IMG/VR virus record: IMGVR_UViG_3300025679_000002
Span: 1 to 44,612 of that record
Reading direction: 5' to 3' (one strand)
DNA: 44,612 nucleotides
Source of the DNA: a virus
The notes under the pieces were generated by a model. The model saw only the letters and a list, made by a program, of their open reading frames with translations. It searched no databases and had not been told where the DNA came from. Position 1 is the first letter of the stretch. Each line of letters begins with the position of its first letter. Positions 15,101-23,628 of this stretch are shown here, piece by piece. Both the position numbers and the translations under genes were made by a program.

Positions 15101-16606
15101 ATGCACGACGTGGGACAGATATTCGGCGGCAAGGATGGACACGGCTACCTCGTAATTCCTGGGACTGGGTTTATGACGGCTGGCGCCGTAAGCGCTGCGG
15201 CGATGCTTGGACTCCCCGTTGACACTGCGACCCCTATCGGCATGGGCTGGAACCTCTCAAGTTCGAGCGTCATCTTCCCTCTCTCAGCAGGCTTTCGTCC
15301 CGACGTTGGGCCTCTGCTTTCCATTCCGGTTTCTGCCGTTGCTCAGTTCTTCCCTGAAACGCTCTCACCTGTTCTCGGTGCTGACCTACAATCGACCGCC
15401 GCGACGCTCCTAGGGCCAACCGCGACCGAGCCCATCTACGAACAGATGGTGCCGAACACGATTCTCCAACGCCTCCTGACGGCGGCGGTTCCTGGCTTCG
15501 CGCAACGCACGTTCAACTCCACGATGATGCAGGTCTTGGCAACGTTGGCGTATGAGAACAAAATCCCACCCGCCGACGCGAACTACCGCCAGATGCAGAA
15601 CTTCATTGACACCGTGCGCTGGCAGACGCGAGCGCTCTACGTGATGAAGGCACTCGTCGGAGCGGTGACGCCTGTCTCGCCCGAGTTGACGAACCCTATC
15701 TACAACCAGTTCTCCGCAGACTTGACGGCAGAAATCAACTCGCACAAATCCATCGCCGCCGGTTTCCAGGCCTTCGCGCAGAAGTACCCCGGCGCGTGGC
15801 CGTTCGCCGTTGCGCAGTCGCAGAACATCACGGGTGCCACCGTTCCTTCCTCAGTCGCTGCGGAGAAGTGGATCAACGAGAACATGGACCTCATCAACAA
15901 ATATCCGAACGCTGGAATCTTGATGATGCCGATGACCGGACTTTCGACGAAGTACAACGCGGCGGTGTACAACGAACAAATCGCCCAAAGCCTCCGAGTG
16001 AAATTGCATCCATCGGAACCGCAGGAGTTCGGCAATATCACCGTTCCGAGCTACATCGACTCGCTCTACATCGGCGCGGGAAACGCGACCTTCTACAAGT
16101 GGTACGGGCAGTACACCGCGCAGATAAAGGGACTGGCGGGAACACAGAAGTACGACGCCGAGCAAGCCTTCTGGGGCAAGGGCACGCCTGGTTCGGGAAC
16201 CATCGGTAAGTACGGCCTGCAAAACCCCGTCTGGTATAACTGGTTCAACTCGAATACGCGAGAGATTCAGCGCGGCGAGACAATCAAGCAGATGACGAAA
16301 CTCTTAGCCGACAACCCGCAACTGAAGACGCCCCTCGCGGAGAACACGCGAGTTCTCTTGAACGGCTATCAGTCCTACGAGAAGCAAATAACCACGTTGA
16401 CTCAAGATGGCGCGTCGAGTTCTTTACAAACTGCCGCGAAGGATACCTGGGACGCTTACCTGCAAAATGTCGCGACAACCGACCCTGAGATGATTAACGT
16501 CATCACGGGGCTGTTCATGTCCATCACCACCCCGACCTCGCAATCCGTCAACGCCACCAACTCACCCGGTGCCTTTACCGCTAAGTCGTGGAGGCCCGCA
16601 GCGTGA
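12137..16606 (+). CDS. Giant virion protein, probably ejected or internal
   Basis: A GTG start at 12137 overlaps the previous stop. The protein has about 1,490 residues, a tenth of the genome. The first 60 residues are Ala/Thr/Pro-rich, a Gly/Ala-rich hydrophobic stretch near 148-170 (MAALLEGIGIAAGAVGGTLA) could be membrane-inserting, the middle is largely helical, and residues about 950-1,010 carry a conserved-looking RNWAPFYFAQEQAYRRM segment. No enzymatic motif is visible. It is too far from tail genes, and before the capsid gene, to be an ordinary tape measure; size and place recall the large internal or ejection proteins of podoviruses such as N4 or T7. That role is inference. Confidence 0.65.
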   Translation: MSLQSTDPTAPPPTPTASGFSTSLNTVLNTAPELAKSPGLSVGIAQAGGDTQGNSQAVARGTNAISDTTAHASVAAAVGGGNVLQTALDWFGNHVSSTVGQYGSDVIKGVQKVGSAALGTLNKPMQIVQHEYRYLHDVEATHGPMAALLEGIGIAAGAVGGTLATGSLYGGVLGAEAATGVESQLFYNDSWSRTSKASYVDPNTHQQVSFGRDVVSELSRVVPGLQRQSTGFKVTSGLLDGVFDMNVGGTELLGLAGKANSAEGLGGVLGDYFPGKAPQTTEQFDSLLNSVSGGNVRRAFRDIASKTSGEIATAYRPLANQADFLGALGRANTEEDVAQLFRSAIRTHELAFMEKLPTFSVGRLPFQAMHEAMGNSAIPGVQNLFRATSRLPTSWDDVEKVWTNKQFDPASSADSGILGVYRTALFTENQHTAASLSQAFANADVPGKIRIWKNLQMSTMINMAGYHGFSKDEYLAAAFDDPTVRAEWGHAIDEAVAQGMFGKSAVYGYSPEADISTVRDTQTGATHSAAITKNQTGSFEYLDLAKVRRAGQILGNHKAAAMIGGFGDFAYDHVTAAVFKRWVLMSPSYAMHISLAELIPNALRLGPFTLVRSSVEGRMAELGVKAEQGDINAVEGIVYKTLRHIPGLTIDSKNVQYATDAILSNDGQIVPRALSSGHNYADEILPRDEKSVSLIRRGMFDSGKTAQKLSDDFALYGAGSKQYDDAWQASLHESSRDEASQMAAKTIRAGAARGETLDEATAKATQEVAAYLRSEPEAYKGFFLRSLPHITSFPAGIDRPPNMDQFDEWANAIVKKVVGETKGVDGTLHVPLLSHVANGELVDDAELSAIPAHQRPLMVKGREAVPSGDPSLQRIANWGFRRVLNPMVNFLSRQPIWMAQYIKERTLLQDAVDRGFLSDDEAKVAANIRSTQKVMDNVHNLTDRTQWTVTFRNWAPFYFAQEQAYRRMGRLLADNPAAFRKYQLMITSMHDVGQIFGGKDGHGYLVIPGTGFMTAGAVSAAAMLGLPVDTATPIGMGWNLSSSSVIFPLSAGFRPDVGPLLSIPVSAVAQFFPETLSPVLGADLQSTAATLLGPTATEPIYEQMVPNTILQRLLTAAVPGFAQRTFNSTMMQVLATLAYENKIPPADANYRQMQNFIDTVRWQTRALYVMKALVGAVTPVSPELTNPIYNQFSADLTAEINSHKSIAAGFQAFAQKYPGAWPFAVAQSQNITGATVPSSVAAEKWINENMDLINKYPNAGILMMPMTGLSTKYNAAVYNEQIAQSLRVKLHPSEPQEFGNITVPSYIDSLYIGAGNATFYKWYGQYTAQIKGLAGTQKYDAEQAFWGKGTPGSGTIGKYGLQNPVWYNWFNSNTREIQRGETIKQMTKLLADNPQLKTPLAENTRVLLNGYQSYEKQITTLTQDGASSSLQTAAKDTWDAYLQNVATTDPEMINVITGLFMSITTPTSQSVNATNSPGAFTAKSWRPAA

Positions 16607-18273
16607 GTAATATCCCCACCTACACAGGCTCAGGCGGTACGACTACTACGCCCTCCAGCAGCGCAGGTACGGCGGGGATGTTCGCTGGTTCATCCTCTGG
16701 TAATTCAGTCTCGGACCAGTTGGTCGCTATCCAAACTCAGTTGAAGTCAATGTCCCCCGCGCAGTTCTTCGCGGCCTACGACATCACCTCAACGACCCAA
16801 GCCCTCTACCTCTCTAGCGCCGGAGGGTTGAACGACAACGCCGTCTATCTCGCCTACTACAAATCCCTCAACCAGCAAGAACGCCAGCAACTCCAGAGCC
16901 AGATGGTCACTGTCGGCGCTCTGCCCGCGGCGGACGCGAACGGACTGGAGAACTCTGCGTCGAAGGCAGCGTGGGAATCACTCATCGGCCAGAGCGCCGC
17001 ACAGGGGACGAACGTCCTTTCGTACCTCGCGCAGAATGCCACCGGCACCAACTCGATACAGAACCAGATTTCGGCCAATCTCACTCGGGCGCAACAGAAC
17101 GCCGTCCAGCCCATCGTGGCGACGGTTGAGAATCCCACCACCCTCTCAGCGACGATCACCGCAGCCTTCGAAACCGCACTCGGCTATTCTCCTGACCAGG
17201 CGCAGATTCAGTCCTTCGTCTCTCAAGTCCAGGGCCAGGACACCGCCTACGCGCAAGCCCCTAGAACTGAGGCGCAGGCGCAGATAAACCTCGCGCACTC
17301 CCAGGAATCGGCCCTCAACAAACTAGGTCCCGAGGGTATCGACTCGGTTATCCAGGCGTACCAGGCGGCGGTTTCAGGGACAAAGATGCCTGGCGCTGGG
17401 ACCGTTCAGGGACCGGCGAACGGCGCACAACCCACTCCCGGCCAGACCAACTTCGAGCCGCCAGGAAGCCCACTAGCACCAGGAACGGTCCCGGCCTTTA
17501 ACGCCAGTGGGCAGGTAGGAGGGGCCACGGTCGCCCCGTCAGCGCAGGCGAAGACCGTCCAGACTCCCGCAGACCCGTCACTCGGTGCCTCTATCGGCGC
17601 GGACATCAGCCACATGAACTTCGCCGGGGCGCAACCTGGCACCAAAACCTCCTACGACGTGACCTCCACAGCGAACCCAACATCATTCCAGGCTGGGACA
17701 CCGGGAACCACACCGATCTACGGTGGACTGTACGCACTTTCCGCAGCGGACTGGAAGAAAGCACAAGCCGACTACGCACCCGCGAAGAAGTACGCGACAC
17801 CTGGCGCAGCCCCATCCTCAGTTCAACTCGGTGCGTTCTCCGCCGTTCTCCAAAGTGCCTACGACTCCAATGGGGGTAGTTGGAGTAAGGCCGTCGCCTC
17901 GATTGCGTCAGGTTCTCCCTTCGGAACTGCGGAAGGGACCCACCTCTCTAACTTCGGGAATCAAGTCGCGACGGAAGTGAACAATCAAATCGCCTCGCTG
18001 CAAAGTCAGGTGAATAACGACACCGTGACGACGAAAGTCTCAGCCCCCGACGCCACAGCAGAGGCGAATCTCGCGGCGAAGCAATCCGACCCCACTGGGT
18101 ACTACGCCGCGCAGGACGCTAGTTGGGGTTCAGTCCTGAATAAGATGCTCTCAGGAACGCCCTCCATGTACAACCAATCCTCAAGTGACACCTTCACTGG
18201 CCCTGTGGGGGCACAGGCCGCTACCGCACCCGCAGCAGCCGCACCGACGACCGTGGGGGCAGGAGCACCGTGA
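16603..18273 (+). CDS. Virion protein, Gln/Ala/Thr-rich
   Basis: The start is GTG 16603 with GGAGG nine bases upstream, overlapping the previous stop. It encodes about 556 residues with a Ser/Thr/Gly-rich N-terminus, helices rich in Gln and Ala, and long Pro/Thr/Gly linkers near 260-370. Residues about 190-225 (TAAFETALGYSPDQAQIQSF) resemble a short helical domain seen in other phage structural proteins. It forms a block with the next two genes, which share composition and style. A minor or internal virion protein is likely. Confidence 0.6.
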   Translation: MSNIPTYTGSGGTTTTPSSSAGTAGMFAGSSSGNSVSDQLVAIQTQLKSMSPAQFFAAYDITSTTQALYLSSAGGLNDNAVYLAYYKSLNQQERQQLQSQMVTVGALPAADANGLENSASKAAWESLIGQSAAQGTNVLSYLAQNATGTNSIQNQISANLTRAQQNAVQPIVATVENPTTLSATITAAFETALGYSPDQAQIQSFVSQVQGQDTAYAQAPRTEAQAQINLAHSQESALNKLGPEGIDSVIQAYQAAVSGTKMPGAGTVQGPANGAQPTPGQTNFEPPGSPLAPGTVPAFNASGQVGGATVAPSAQAKTVQTPADPSLGASIGADISHMNFAGAQPGTKTSYDVTSTANPTSFQAGTPGTTPIYGGLYALSAADWKKAQADYAPAKKYATPGAAPSSVQLGAFSAVLQSAYDSNGGSWSKAVASIASGSPFGTAEGTHLSNFGNQVATEVNNQIASLQSQVNNDTVTTKVSAPDATAEANLAAKQSDPTGYYAAQDASWGSVLNKMLSGTPSMYNQSSSDTFTGPVGAQAATAPAAAAPTTVGAGAP

Positions 18274-19964
18274 CCATACCCAAGGACGCCGTAACCTTCA
18301 TTCAAGGCGTGTTGAAGGGAATTGGCGCGCCCATCAACGCCCAGACCGAACAGGGGTTCGTCAACTGGCTCGCAAACGAACAGGGTGGCCCGAATCTCAC
18401 CTCCTTTGAAGCCAACAAGGGCAACCCTCTGGGTGTCATGGACCCAGCGGGACACGCGGCGGGAACCTCTGGCAACGTCCAGGGAGGGATCAACGCGACG
18501 GTCGCCAACCTTCTTGGTGGGAATTACAACAATCTCGTCGCGGCCTTTAGGAAGGGAACGTCCTCGGCAGAGATAGACCAGCAGGTCGTCGCCTCTCCTT
18601 GGAATGGGAACAGGTACGGCGGCGCGGCCCAGTTCACTGCGACGGCTACCGGACAATCGACCGGGGCAGCCGGGACGACCGGAGAGGTCGGGGCAGTCAA
18701 CGTCCCCAAGCAACCAGCCATCGCCCCCATCGCTGGCGCGGACATCAAGAACTTCTACGGCTATGACCTGACCCCGTTCAACAACTCCACGGAACTCGGC
18801 AAGATGGAACAGACCATCAAGCAGTACGTGGAAGATCCCGGCTACGCGAAGACGATAGACACGAAACTCGCAACGACCTACGGGTATCAGACGAACTGGT
18901 GGAAGAACATCCCCCAGGTCAATGCCGCGATGCTCTACGCGGCGGTCAATCTCGACCCGTCGAACGCTACGCAGCAGAACGAATTCCAATCCATGCTGGC
19001 TCAGACCCAGTGGTGGAAAACAACCACCTCCAACGGAAGGTATTGGGATGAGGCCTACGGGACGAATGGTTCACAAGGGACCGACCCCGCCCAAGCATCT
19101 CAGGCCATCCAGAACGCTCAGGAGAAAGTCTTAGCCGACGCTAACCAGATAGGTGTGACGCTCAGTAAGCAGGAGCTCGATTCCATCGCTCTCACGTACG
19201 CGAAGAACAACTACGTCGCGTCAGGATCGTTCGGCACTGCCTCTGGGACCGCCCCGGAGTGGCTGGACCAAGCAATCGTTGACACCCTGATGAACATTCA
19301 GGGACAGAAGATAGGGAAGATACCCACCGACTTCTCCACCCTCGCGGCGGGGCAGAGTCAGTTCGGACTTGATACGCAAGGGACCCCAGGAACCACTGCA
19401 CCCGGCGGGACGCCGACTGGTCTTTACGGCATCTCAGCGCAACTTTACTCAAACTTCCAGAACATCGCCCAGCAGTACTTGATGTACAACCCCAACAACC
19501 CCAGCGGGAGTCTGATGAACCAGAACTCGCTCTTGCAGGCCGTTCAGGGGGCGTTAAAGAACTACACCGGGACCGGCTCATCTTTCGGATCGTCGAACCT
19601 CATCACTGGCGCGGAGCAGCAGTTCACGCAACAGATGATTACCCAGGCCTCTCAGATGTACCCCGGCATGGCGGCGGCTATCGCGGCAGGAACCACCCCC
19701 CAGGCGTACGTCCAGCCCTACTCATCTGTAATATCCCAGATGACGGGCATTGACCCGGCCTCGATTAACTTCACCGACCCCAAATGGAACTGGGTCATCG
19801 CAACCCCGGACCCCAAGACCGGCCAGAAGACCGCTTTAACCTCGGACCAGGTTCAGCAGAAACTCGCAACGACTCCCATGTTCGACCAATCAAATAACGC
19901 GGCACAGATGGCTGACAGCGTTACCACAGGACTTTCTAAGATGATGGGCTTCGGAGGGACCTAA
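18270..19964 (+). CDS. Virion protein with lysozyme-like N-terminal domain
   Basis: GTG 18270 overlaps the previous stop. It encodes 564 residues. Residues about 5-125 resemble the muramidase/transglycosylase-like domain often found on phage virion proteins: VNWLANEQGGPNL with Glu37 as the likely acid, then NKGNPLGV and YNNLVAAF and a closing SPWNGNRYGG. This domain would cut peptidoglycan locally during DNA entry. The rest is Gln/Ala/Thr-rich and helical, like the neighbouring genes. The catalytic assignment rests on pattern similarity only. Confidence 0.6.
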   Translation: MTIPKDAVTFIQGVLKGIGAPINAQTEQGFVNWLANEQGGPNLTSFEANKGNPLGVMDPAGHAAGTSGNVQGGINATVANLLGGNYNNLVAAFRKGTSSAEIDQQVVASPWNGNRYGGAAQFTATATGQSTGAAGTTGEVGAVNVPKQPAIAPIAGADIKNFYGYDLTPFNNSTELGKMEQTIKQYVEDPGYAKTIDTKLATTYGYQTNWWKNIPQVNAAMLYAAVNLDPSNATQQNEFQSMLAQTQWWKTTTSNGRYWDEAYGTNGSQGTDPAQASQAIQNAQEKVLADANQIGVTLSKQELDSIALTYAKNNYVASGSFGTASGTAPEWLDQAIVDTLMNIQGQKIGKIPTDFSTLAAGQSQFGLDTQGTPGTTAPGGTPTGLYGISAQLYSNFQNIAQQYLMYNPNNPSGSLMNQNSLLQAVQGALKNYTGTGSSFGSSNLITGAEQQFTQQMITQASQMYPGMAAAIAAGTTPQAYVQPYSSVISQMTGIDPASINFTDPKWNWVIATPDPKTGQKTALTSDQVQQKLATTPMFDQSNNAAQMADSVTTGLSKMMGFGGT

Positions 19965-21037
19965 TGACGATGCCTGCAAATGACAACTCCTGGAACCAGG
20001 GACTAGCAACCAGCCAGCCCGTCGATGCCGCTACGCAGACCTACATCCAAGGCGGCGGGACGGTGACCGACCCGAACTTTGGGGGGACTGCCGCCGCTAC
20101 CTCTACGGCATCACAATCAGCAACCGCGACGGTGGACGCCTGGGCCACCTCCGTAGGACTAGGTTCGCTCTCACCCTGGATTAACCAGCAGATTCAGACC
20201 CTCGCCGGACAAGGTCTGGCCGCGTCGGACATCTACACCCAAATCGGCACGACGATTAACACCGCTCCAGGCTTCGACCAGATCATGCCGGGGTATAACC
20301 AGAGAATCAAGAACGGCTACACCAACACCGACGCCAACACCGGAGCGGGGATAGCGGGATACATGGCCTACACCCAGCAACTCCAGGCGATGGCCGAGAC
20401 GGCAGGATTAGTCCCTGGAACGTTGACGCCAACGGATATCGGAAACGCCTGGGCCGGAGACGTGTCAACCTCTGAGATGAGTGATCGAATCACCACCGAG
20501 TACACCAACGCAGTCAACGCTCTGCCAGCAGTCCAGGGAGAACTACAGAACTACGGCTACACACAGAGTCTTTCACCTGGTCAACTGGCCTCTTACTACC
20601 TAAATCCTGAAAACACCACGGCTCAGCTTCAACAGCAGTTCAACTCAGCCGTCGCTGGCAGTGAAGGGAAACTCACTGGCTTCGGTGAAATCGGCCAATC
20701 GCAGGCCTACGCTCTCCAAGCCTTCCTCTCCAACGGTGGGCAGAACAATCTCTCGAACACTCAAGCCGCAGGATTCTTTGACAATTCGCTCGGAGGAGGA
20801 CTCAACTCCATCGCTTCGATGGCGAACGCTGGTTTTGAAAACGCTCAACTCGGCACTGCTCAGAATGGTCCAGGCGTCGTCACTCAGCAGCAACTACTTG
20901 GTGCCGCTGAAGGAAACGCCGCGGCTCTTGCGGCCACTCAACGCGCTGCTCAGACTCGTGCTGCTCCTGGGGCTGGTGGTGGTGGATTTGCCAGCGATCA
21001 GGCCGGAGTTGCTGGCGCTGGTTTCGGCACTTCCTAG
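19964..21037 (+). CDS. Virion protein, Gln/Ala/Gly-rich
   Basis: ATG 19964 overlaps the previous stop (TAATG). It encodes 357 residues. It is similar in composition to the two genes before it, with many Asn/Gln/Thr and a Gly-rich C-terminal tail (PGAGGGGFASDQ). It is the last gene of the portal-linked block and is followed by a hairpin. It is probably an internal or minor head protein. Confidence 0.55.
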   Translation: MTMPANDNSWNQGLATSQPVDAATQTYIQGGGTVTDPNFGGTAAATSTASQSATATVDAWATSVGLGSLSPWINQQIQTLAGQGLAASDIYTQIGTTINTAPGFDQIMPGYNQRIKNGYTNTDANTGAGIAGYMAYTQQLQAMAETAGLVPGTLTPTDIGNAWAGDVSTSEMSDRITTEYTNAVNALPAVQGELQNYGYTQSLSPGQLASYYLNPENTTAQLQQQFNSAVAGSEGKLTGFGEIGQSQAYALQAFLSNGGQNNLSNTQAAGFFDNSLGGGLNSIASMANAGFENAQLGTAQNGPGVVTQQQLLGAAEGNAAALAATQRAAQTRAAPGAGGGGFASDQAGVAGAGFGTS

Positions 21038-21044
21038 AAACGCA

Positions 21045-21058
21045 GGGCGCTTGCGCCC
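21045..21058 (+). terminator. Hairpin ending the portal-linked operon
   Basis: GGGCGC-TT-GCGCCC lies eight bases after the stop of the 19964 gene. The stem is perfect, but the two-base loop would open to four and no T tract follows. Its position before the capsid promoter suggests a terminator. Confidence 0.45.
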
Positions 21059-21197
21059 GAGTACGCCGTTGTCGTTTGGTGGAGTCCTCACGCGCTGAAA
21101 GAACTTATGTCTAGTCGAAACTACAAACGTGTAATTCGGCTCTGCTTGTGAACGTTCTCACTATCTCCTTGTGAAAAGATTCACTTAGGCAGATGAC

Positions 21198-21226
21198 TTG
21201 ACATTGGAAGAATGTCGTGAAATACT
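21198..21226 (+). promoter_or_regulatory. Promoter of the scaffold and capsid genes
   Basis: TTGACA (21198-21203), a 17-base spacer and AATACT (21221-21226) form a good sigma70-type promoter inside the 340-base gap 21038-21377. A second, weaker pair TTGACG-17-TAGATC starts at 21231. Upstream lies the inverted repeat GTGAA-AAGA-TTCAC (21171-21184) and GAACGTTC (about 21150), possible regulator sites. The rest of the gap has no convincing gene. Confidence 0.65.
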
Positions 21227-21377
21227 TCACTTGACGTTAACGCCTCGGTGTCGTAGATCGACCTGAGTGTGGGCGTCGCTGCCGTTGGAACGAGCCGTGC
21301 CTCGTCCAATGAGATTGCCGCACGAGTCCAATTCGGAAATCCACGCGGTTCCACGTGTGTAAGCAAAAGGAAATGTA

Positions 21378-21860
21378 ATGCCAGAAGAGACTGAAGTACT
21401 GACACCCGAAGAACTTCAATTGCCCAATGAAATCCAGGCGCAACTTCGCATTGGCCGCAAGGTCGCGAAGGAACTTGAGGCCTCCCAAGCCCAGGTAAAG
21501 CAAATGGAGAAGCAGTCGGCGATTGATAAAGCCGGTGTCCCAGAACACCCAGCACGAGATGTTGTCTTTGCGAACTACGACGGTCCGCTCGAAGCCGAAC
21601 CCATTAGGGAGTACGCGGCCAAGATGGGGATCGTCGCTCAAGAGGCGCCCACAGGGGTGACTGCTCAAGAGACGGAAGCGATGCGACAGATTCTCCAAGC
21701 CGGTGGGGGAAGCCCTCCCAGCTCAGGTGACATCGACGCCGCAGTTGCTATGCGAAATGCCAAGACCCCCCAAGAGGTCATGGACATCGTGAAGCAGGTG
21801 GCGGGTCAGCCGGGTTTCAAGAACGCTCAGGGTCTGATAGGCGTGTTGCCCGAGTATTAA
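21378..21860 (+). CDS. Scaffold-like protein
   Basis: ATG 21378 follows AAAGGAAA. It encodes 160 residues, strongly acidic at the start (MPEETEVLTPEELQLPNE), with a coiled-coil stretch (VAKELEASQAQVKQMEKQ) and a flexible Gly/Ser/Pro middle. Such a helical, acidic protein directly before the major capsid gene is the usual place of the assembly scaffold. The assignment is by position and composition. Confidence 0.55.
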   Translation: MPEETEVLTPEELQLPNEIQAQLRIGRKVAKELEASQAQVKQMEKQSAIDKAGVPEHPARDVVFANYDGPLEAEPIREYAAKMGIVAQEAPTGVTAQETEAMRQILQAGGGSPPSSGDIDAAVAMRNAKTPQEVMDIVKQVAGQPGFKNAQGLIGVLPEY

Positions 21861-21863
21861 AGC

Positions 21864-21879
21864 GGGGCTAGGAGGCCCC
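21864..21879 (+). promoter_or_regulatory. Hairpin presenting the capsid ribosome site
   Basis: GGGGC-TAGGAG-GCCCC is a perfect 5-bp stem whose loop holds most of the AGGAGG ribosome site of the capsid gene (ATG 21886). It could either expose the site in the loop or hinder it, giving control of capsid translation. Confidence 0.55.
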
Positions 21880-21885
21880 TAACAC

Positions 21886-22896
21886 ATGGCTTATACCACC
21901 ACAGGAACGGTTGACTACGTTCAGACCAGTTGGGACATGCTCGCGTACTTCGCGCTGCGACCGGAAGAGTACTTCGACCAGGTAGCCGACGTGAAGCCGA
22001 CGAACCAATCCAACCCTGGTTCGAGCGTTGTCTTCAACGTGCAGAACGACATGGCACTCGCTACGACCGCCATCAACGAATCGACCGACATCACGCCGGT
22101 TGCCCTCACTTCAAGTCAGGTCACCTTGACCTTGGCTGAGTACGGCAACGGCACACTGACGACCTCCGCCCTTCGTGGTCAGGCGTTCGTGGACATCGAC
22201 GCGATTCAGGCGAACGTCGTCGGACAGAACGCGGGACGTTCCGTTGACGAGTTGGCGAAAATCCAGCTCCAAGGCGGCTCGAACGTCAGTTACGCGGCTG
22301 GTCCCGGCGTCACCGCAGGTACGGCTGGGCAACCACCCGCCGCACGCAACCAGATCACCCCCTTGGACACGATTCGCGCCTACGACATCCGCTACAACGT
22401 GGCTGCCCTCAAGCGCAATAACGTCCCTGGTTACGGTGGGTACTACCTCACCTTCATCCACCCGGACGTTTCGTTCGACCTCTGGCAGGAGAGTGGCAAC
22501 CAAGCCCTCATCGCCCCGCACGTCTACTCCGCCCCGGACGAAATCTTCCGTGGTGAGGTTGGTTCGTTCGCGGGCGCCAGGTTCATCGAGACCCCGACCG
22601 CCCCGCTGTTCGCGGACGCCGGTTCCTCGACGACCGACACCGACGTGTACGGGACGCTGTTCATCGGACGCCAAGCCCTAGCCAAGGTCTGGTCGATGAA
22701 GGACGGCAACGGTCCACAGCCCGTCATCGTCATGGGTCCGATCACCGACTTCCTTCGCAAGTTCCAGCCCGTCGGTTGGAAGTGGATGGGTGCCTACGGG
22801 GTCTTCCGTTCGCAGAGTGTCTGGCGCTTGGAGAGTGCTTCGTCCATCGGTCAGAACACGACCGCCGGAGTAGACACTCCCGCAGAGGACCTGTAG
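21886..22896 (+). CDS. Major capsid protein (N4-gp56-like)
   Basis: This gene starts at ATG 21886 after AGGAGG and encodes 336 residues. The sequence has the pattern of the N4-gp56 branch of HK97-fold capsid proteins: an N-terminal arm (TTTGTVDYVQTSWDMLAYFALRPE), then TLTLAEYGNGTLTTSALRG and the helix VDELAKIQLQGG, with YLTFIHPDVSFDLWQ near the middle. Its own promoter, strong ribosome site and flanking hairpins fit the most abundant virion protein. Confidence 0.78.
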   Translation: MAYTTTGTVDYVQTSWDMLAYFALRPEEYFDQVADVKPTNQSNPGSSVVFNVQNDMALATTAINESTDITPVALTSSQVTLTLAEYGNGTLTTSALRGQAFVDIDAIQANVVGQNAGRSVDELAKIQLQGGSNVSYAAGPGVTAGTAGQPPAARNQITPLDTIRAYDIRYNVAALKRNNVPGYGGYYLTFIHPDVSFDLWQESGNQALIAPHVYSAPDEIFRGEVGSFAGARFIETPTAPLFADAGSSTTDTDVYGTLFIGRQALAKVWSMKDGNGPQPVIVMGPITDFLRKFQPVGWKWMGAYGVFRSQSVWRLESASSIGQNTTAGVDTPAEDL

Positions 22897-22910
22897 CAGA
22901 ACTAGGATTA

Positions 22911-22934
22911 GCCGGGGAGGGCGACCTCCCCGGC
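22911..22934 (+). terminator. Strong hairpin with GNRA tetraloop after the capsid gene
   Basis: A perfect 10-bp stem GCCGGGGAGG/CCTCCCCGGC closed by the tetraloop GCGA, very stable, lies 15 bases after the capsid stop. No T tract follows. It may be a partial terminator, or a 3' end that stabilises the capsid message and lowers expression of the genes downstream. Confidence 0.6.
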
Positions 22935-22953
22935 ACCTAACCAAAGGAGTTCC

Positions 22954-23355
22954 ATGGAAGCATGTGCAGCGTGTGGACGCGCAGACCTCATGCAGCCCGA
23001 CGTGGTGAATCTTCAATGCCTCGCCTGCGGGGCCCTCACCTCTATCGACACGGGTAAAGTCGTCGTCCCTCACCCACCCGCGGAGAACCTGTCCAACGCT
23101 GGCTTGCCAGTAGTGGAGTTGGGCCACGTCGTGACGGCTGACGCTGACGACACCGACCGTCGCTACAAGGAGACACCCGCTGAAGAGGCAGCAGAGGCCC
23201 CTGTAGAGGCACCTGCGCCCGTCGGACCCATTCCTGCGCCAGTTGCCCCTGAACCTGTCCCCGAACCCGTTGTAGAGCCGGTAGTTGACATCGACTTCAC
23301 GAACCTGACACCGGACCAGATTGCACGTATCCAAGCCATTGAGAGCGAGGGTTGA
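22954..23355 (+). CDS. Zinc-ribbon protein with Pro/Glu-rich tail
   Basis: ATG 22954 follows AAAGGAG. It encodes 133 residues. CAACG near the N-terminus and CLACG about 20 residues later form a four-cysteine zinc ribbon. Residues about 70-110 are an extended Pro/Ala/Glu/Val linker and the end is a short acidic helix (TPDQIARIQAIESEG). Its place after the capsid gene suggests a minor head component, but the function is unknown. Confidence 0.6.
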   Translation: MEACAACGRADLMQPDVVNLQCLACGALTSIDTGKVVVPHPPAENLSNAGLPVVELGHVVTADADDTDRRYKETPAEEAAEAPVEAPAPVGPIPAPVAPEPVPEPVVEPVVDIDFTNLTPDQIARIQAIESEG

Positions 23356-23356
23356 A

Positions 23357-23602
23357 ATGACTGAAGTGATCAACACACAAACCGCCGGTTCACGCCTTCC
23401 TTCTGAAGTCCCGTGGAGTGGCGCGCAGTCCGGCGTCGGGTTGAAGCCCGACCTTGAAGGGATTGCTGGGCTTTCCACCAGCAACCTCCCTCCACGTCCC
23501 GTCCGAGCTAAGCAGCACGACGCGGCCTTCGACCACGGCGTCAGCGCCGAGGGGAGTCTTGACGGTAGAATCAACGAGAAGGGAGAGATACCATTTCTAT
23601 AA
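23357..23602 (+). CDS. Hypothetical head-region protein
   Basis: ATG 23357, with GAGGGTTGAA upstream, lies one base after the previous stop. It encodes 81 residues, polar and without obvious helices: TEVINTQTAGSRLPSEVPWS, then PPRPVRAKQHDAAFDHGVS. It is unrecognised. The ribosome-site context resembles the junction elements of the accessory block. Confidence 0.55.
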   Translation: MTEVINTQTAGSRLPSEVPWSGAQSGVGLKPDLEGIAGLSTSNLPPRPVRAKQHDAAFDHGVSAEGSLDGRINEKGEIPFL

Positions 23603-23628
23603 ACCCAAAGGCCCGCAGGGCCGAAGGT

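Noticed and set aside
12137-16606. Tape-measure protein
   Set aside because: It lies directly after the portal and before the capsid gene, far from the neck and fibre genes, and the rest of the set is podovirus-like.
21346-21361. Second parS-like site around CCACGTG
   Set aside because: Only one half resembles parS (GGTTCCACGTG); the other half, TGTAA, does not.
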